Source: Paulinella micropora
Lineage: Eukaryota > Cercozoa > Imbricatea > Euglyphida
DNA length: 24,271 nt
Direction: 5' to 3'
Assembly: GCA_009731375.1 (NCBI GenBank)
Contig: BJOX01000034.1
Location: 918,861-943,131, forward strand
Notes under the pieces: model-generated
Database searches by the model: none
What the model saw: only the letters and a program-made list of their open reading frames with translations
What the model was told of the DNA's origin: nothing
Translations under genes and position numbers: made by a program
Shown here: positions 24,201 through 24,271 of the stretch, piece by piece
Position numbering within the stretch: the stretch's first letter is position 1
How the letters are laid out: each line of letters starts with the position of its first letter

Positions 24201-24271
24201 GTATTTTCATTGAACATACCGGTCTATTTCTGGACCAGTATTTTCATTGAACATACCGGCCCGTCTGGAAG
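24197..24271 (+). repeat. Tandem ~37 bp repeat in the SINE body
   Basis: The 26-base text beginning ACCAGTATTTTCATTG recurs exactly at 24197-24222 and 24234-24259; the window ends in a third unit start or the SINE tail. Confidence 0.8.

Overview
The window looks like draft eukaryotic nuclear DNA carrying an integrated, decaying Polinton-like/virophage-like DNA virus (about 1-7680 and 11570-21250), with host repeats in the middle and a second, retrotransposon-like remnant at the right end. Support for a eukaryotic host: two N gaps, a 2.7 kb GA/CT microsatellite, a ~175 bp tandem satellite and a tRNA-derived SINE head. I cannot name the host; a protist or alga is plausible but not shown.

Layout. 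1-976 (+) is the 3' part of a beta-rich structural-type gene, entering from the left edge. After it comes an N gap, then a second copy of its 3' end (1358-1627). 1811-7429 (-) holds a Cys-cluster protein, an ExoX-C-like protein, a protein-primed family B DNA polymerase (all Exo and Pol motifs, one in-frame TGA), a GIY-YIG nuclease and two mini zinc-finger proteins. 7681-10420 is microsatellite with ~240 bp inverted arms, followed by unique sequence and a satellite (10730-11345). 11707-19634 is mostly minus strand: an adenain-like cysteine protease preceded by a frameshifted coiled-coil/proline-rich coding region, a small basic capsid/core-like protein, an A32/FtsK-type packaging ATPase, a small beta-rich protein, a two-TM protein and a long phage-like fibre ending in a peptidase S74 chaperone. 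One plus-strand gene for a secreted Cys-rich peptide sits among them. 19722-21251 (+) holds a charged protein and an RVE-type integrase. 21579-23364 (+) is a gag-like ORF set with CCCH and CCHC zinc fingers in three frames. 23465-24271 is host intergenic DNA with a SINE.

How the genes fit together: polymerase, ExoX-C, ATPase, protease, integrase and structural genes form the replication, packaging, maturation and integration set of a Polinton-like virus. No major or minor capsid protein is recognisable here; they may lie left of position 1. Many genes need one-base frame changes, often at A/T runs, so either the copy is decayed or the draft consensus is poor.

The most striking non-coding signal is a family of intergenic palindromes with shared ends (TGATATTT / AAACATCG). 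They usually come as two hairpins around an A/T-rich spacer, start exactly at or inside the upstream stop codon, and can end on the next ATG. One of two near-identical gene copies lacks the hairpins, so they appear to be separable units.
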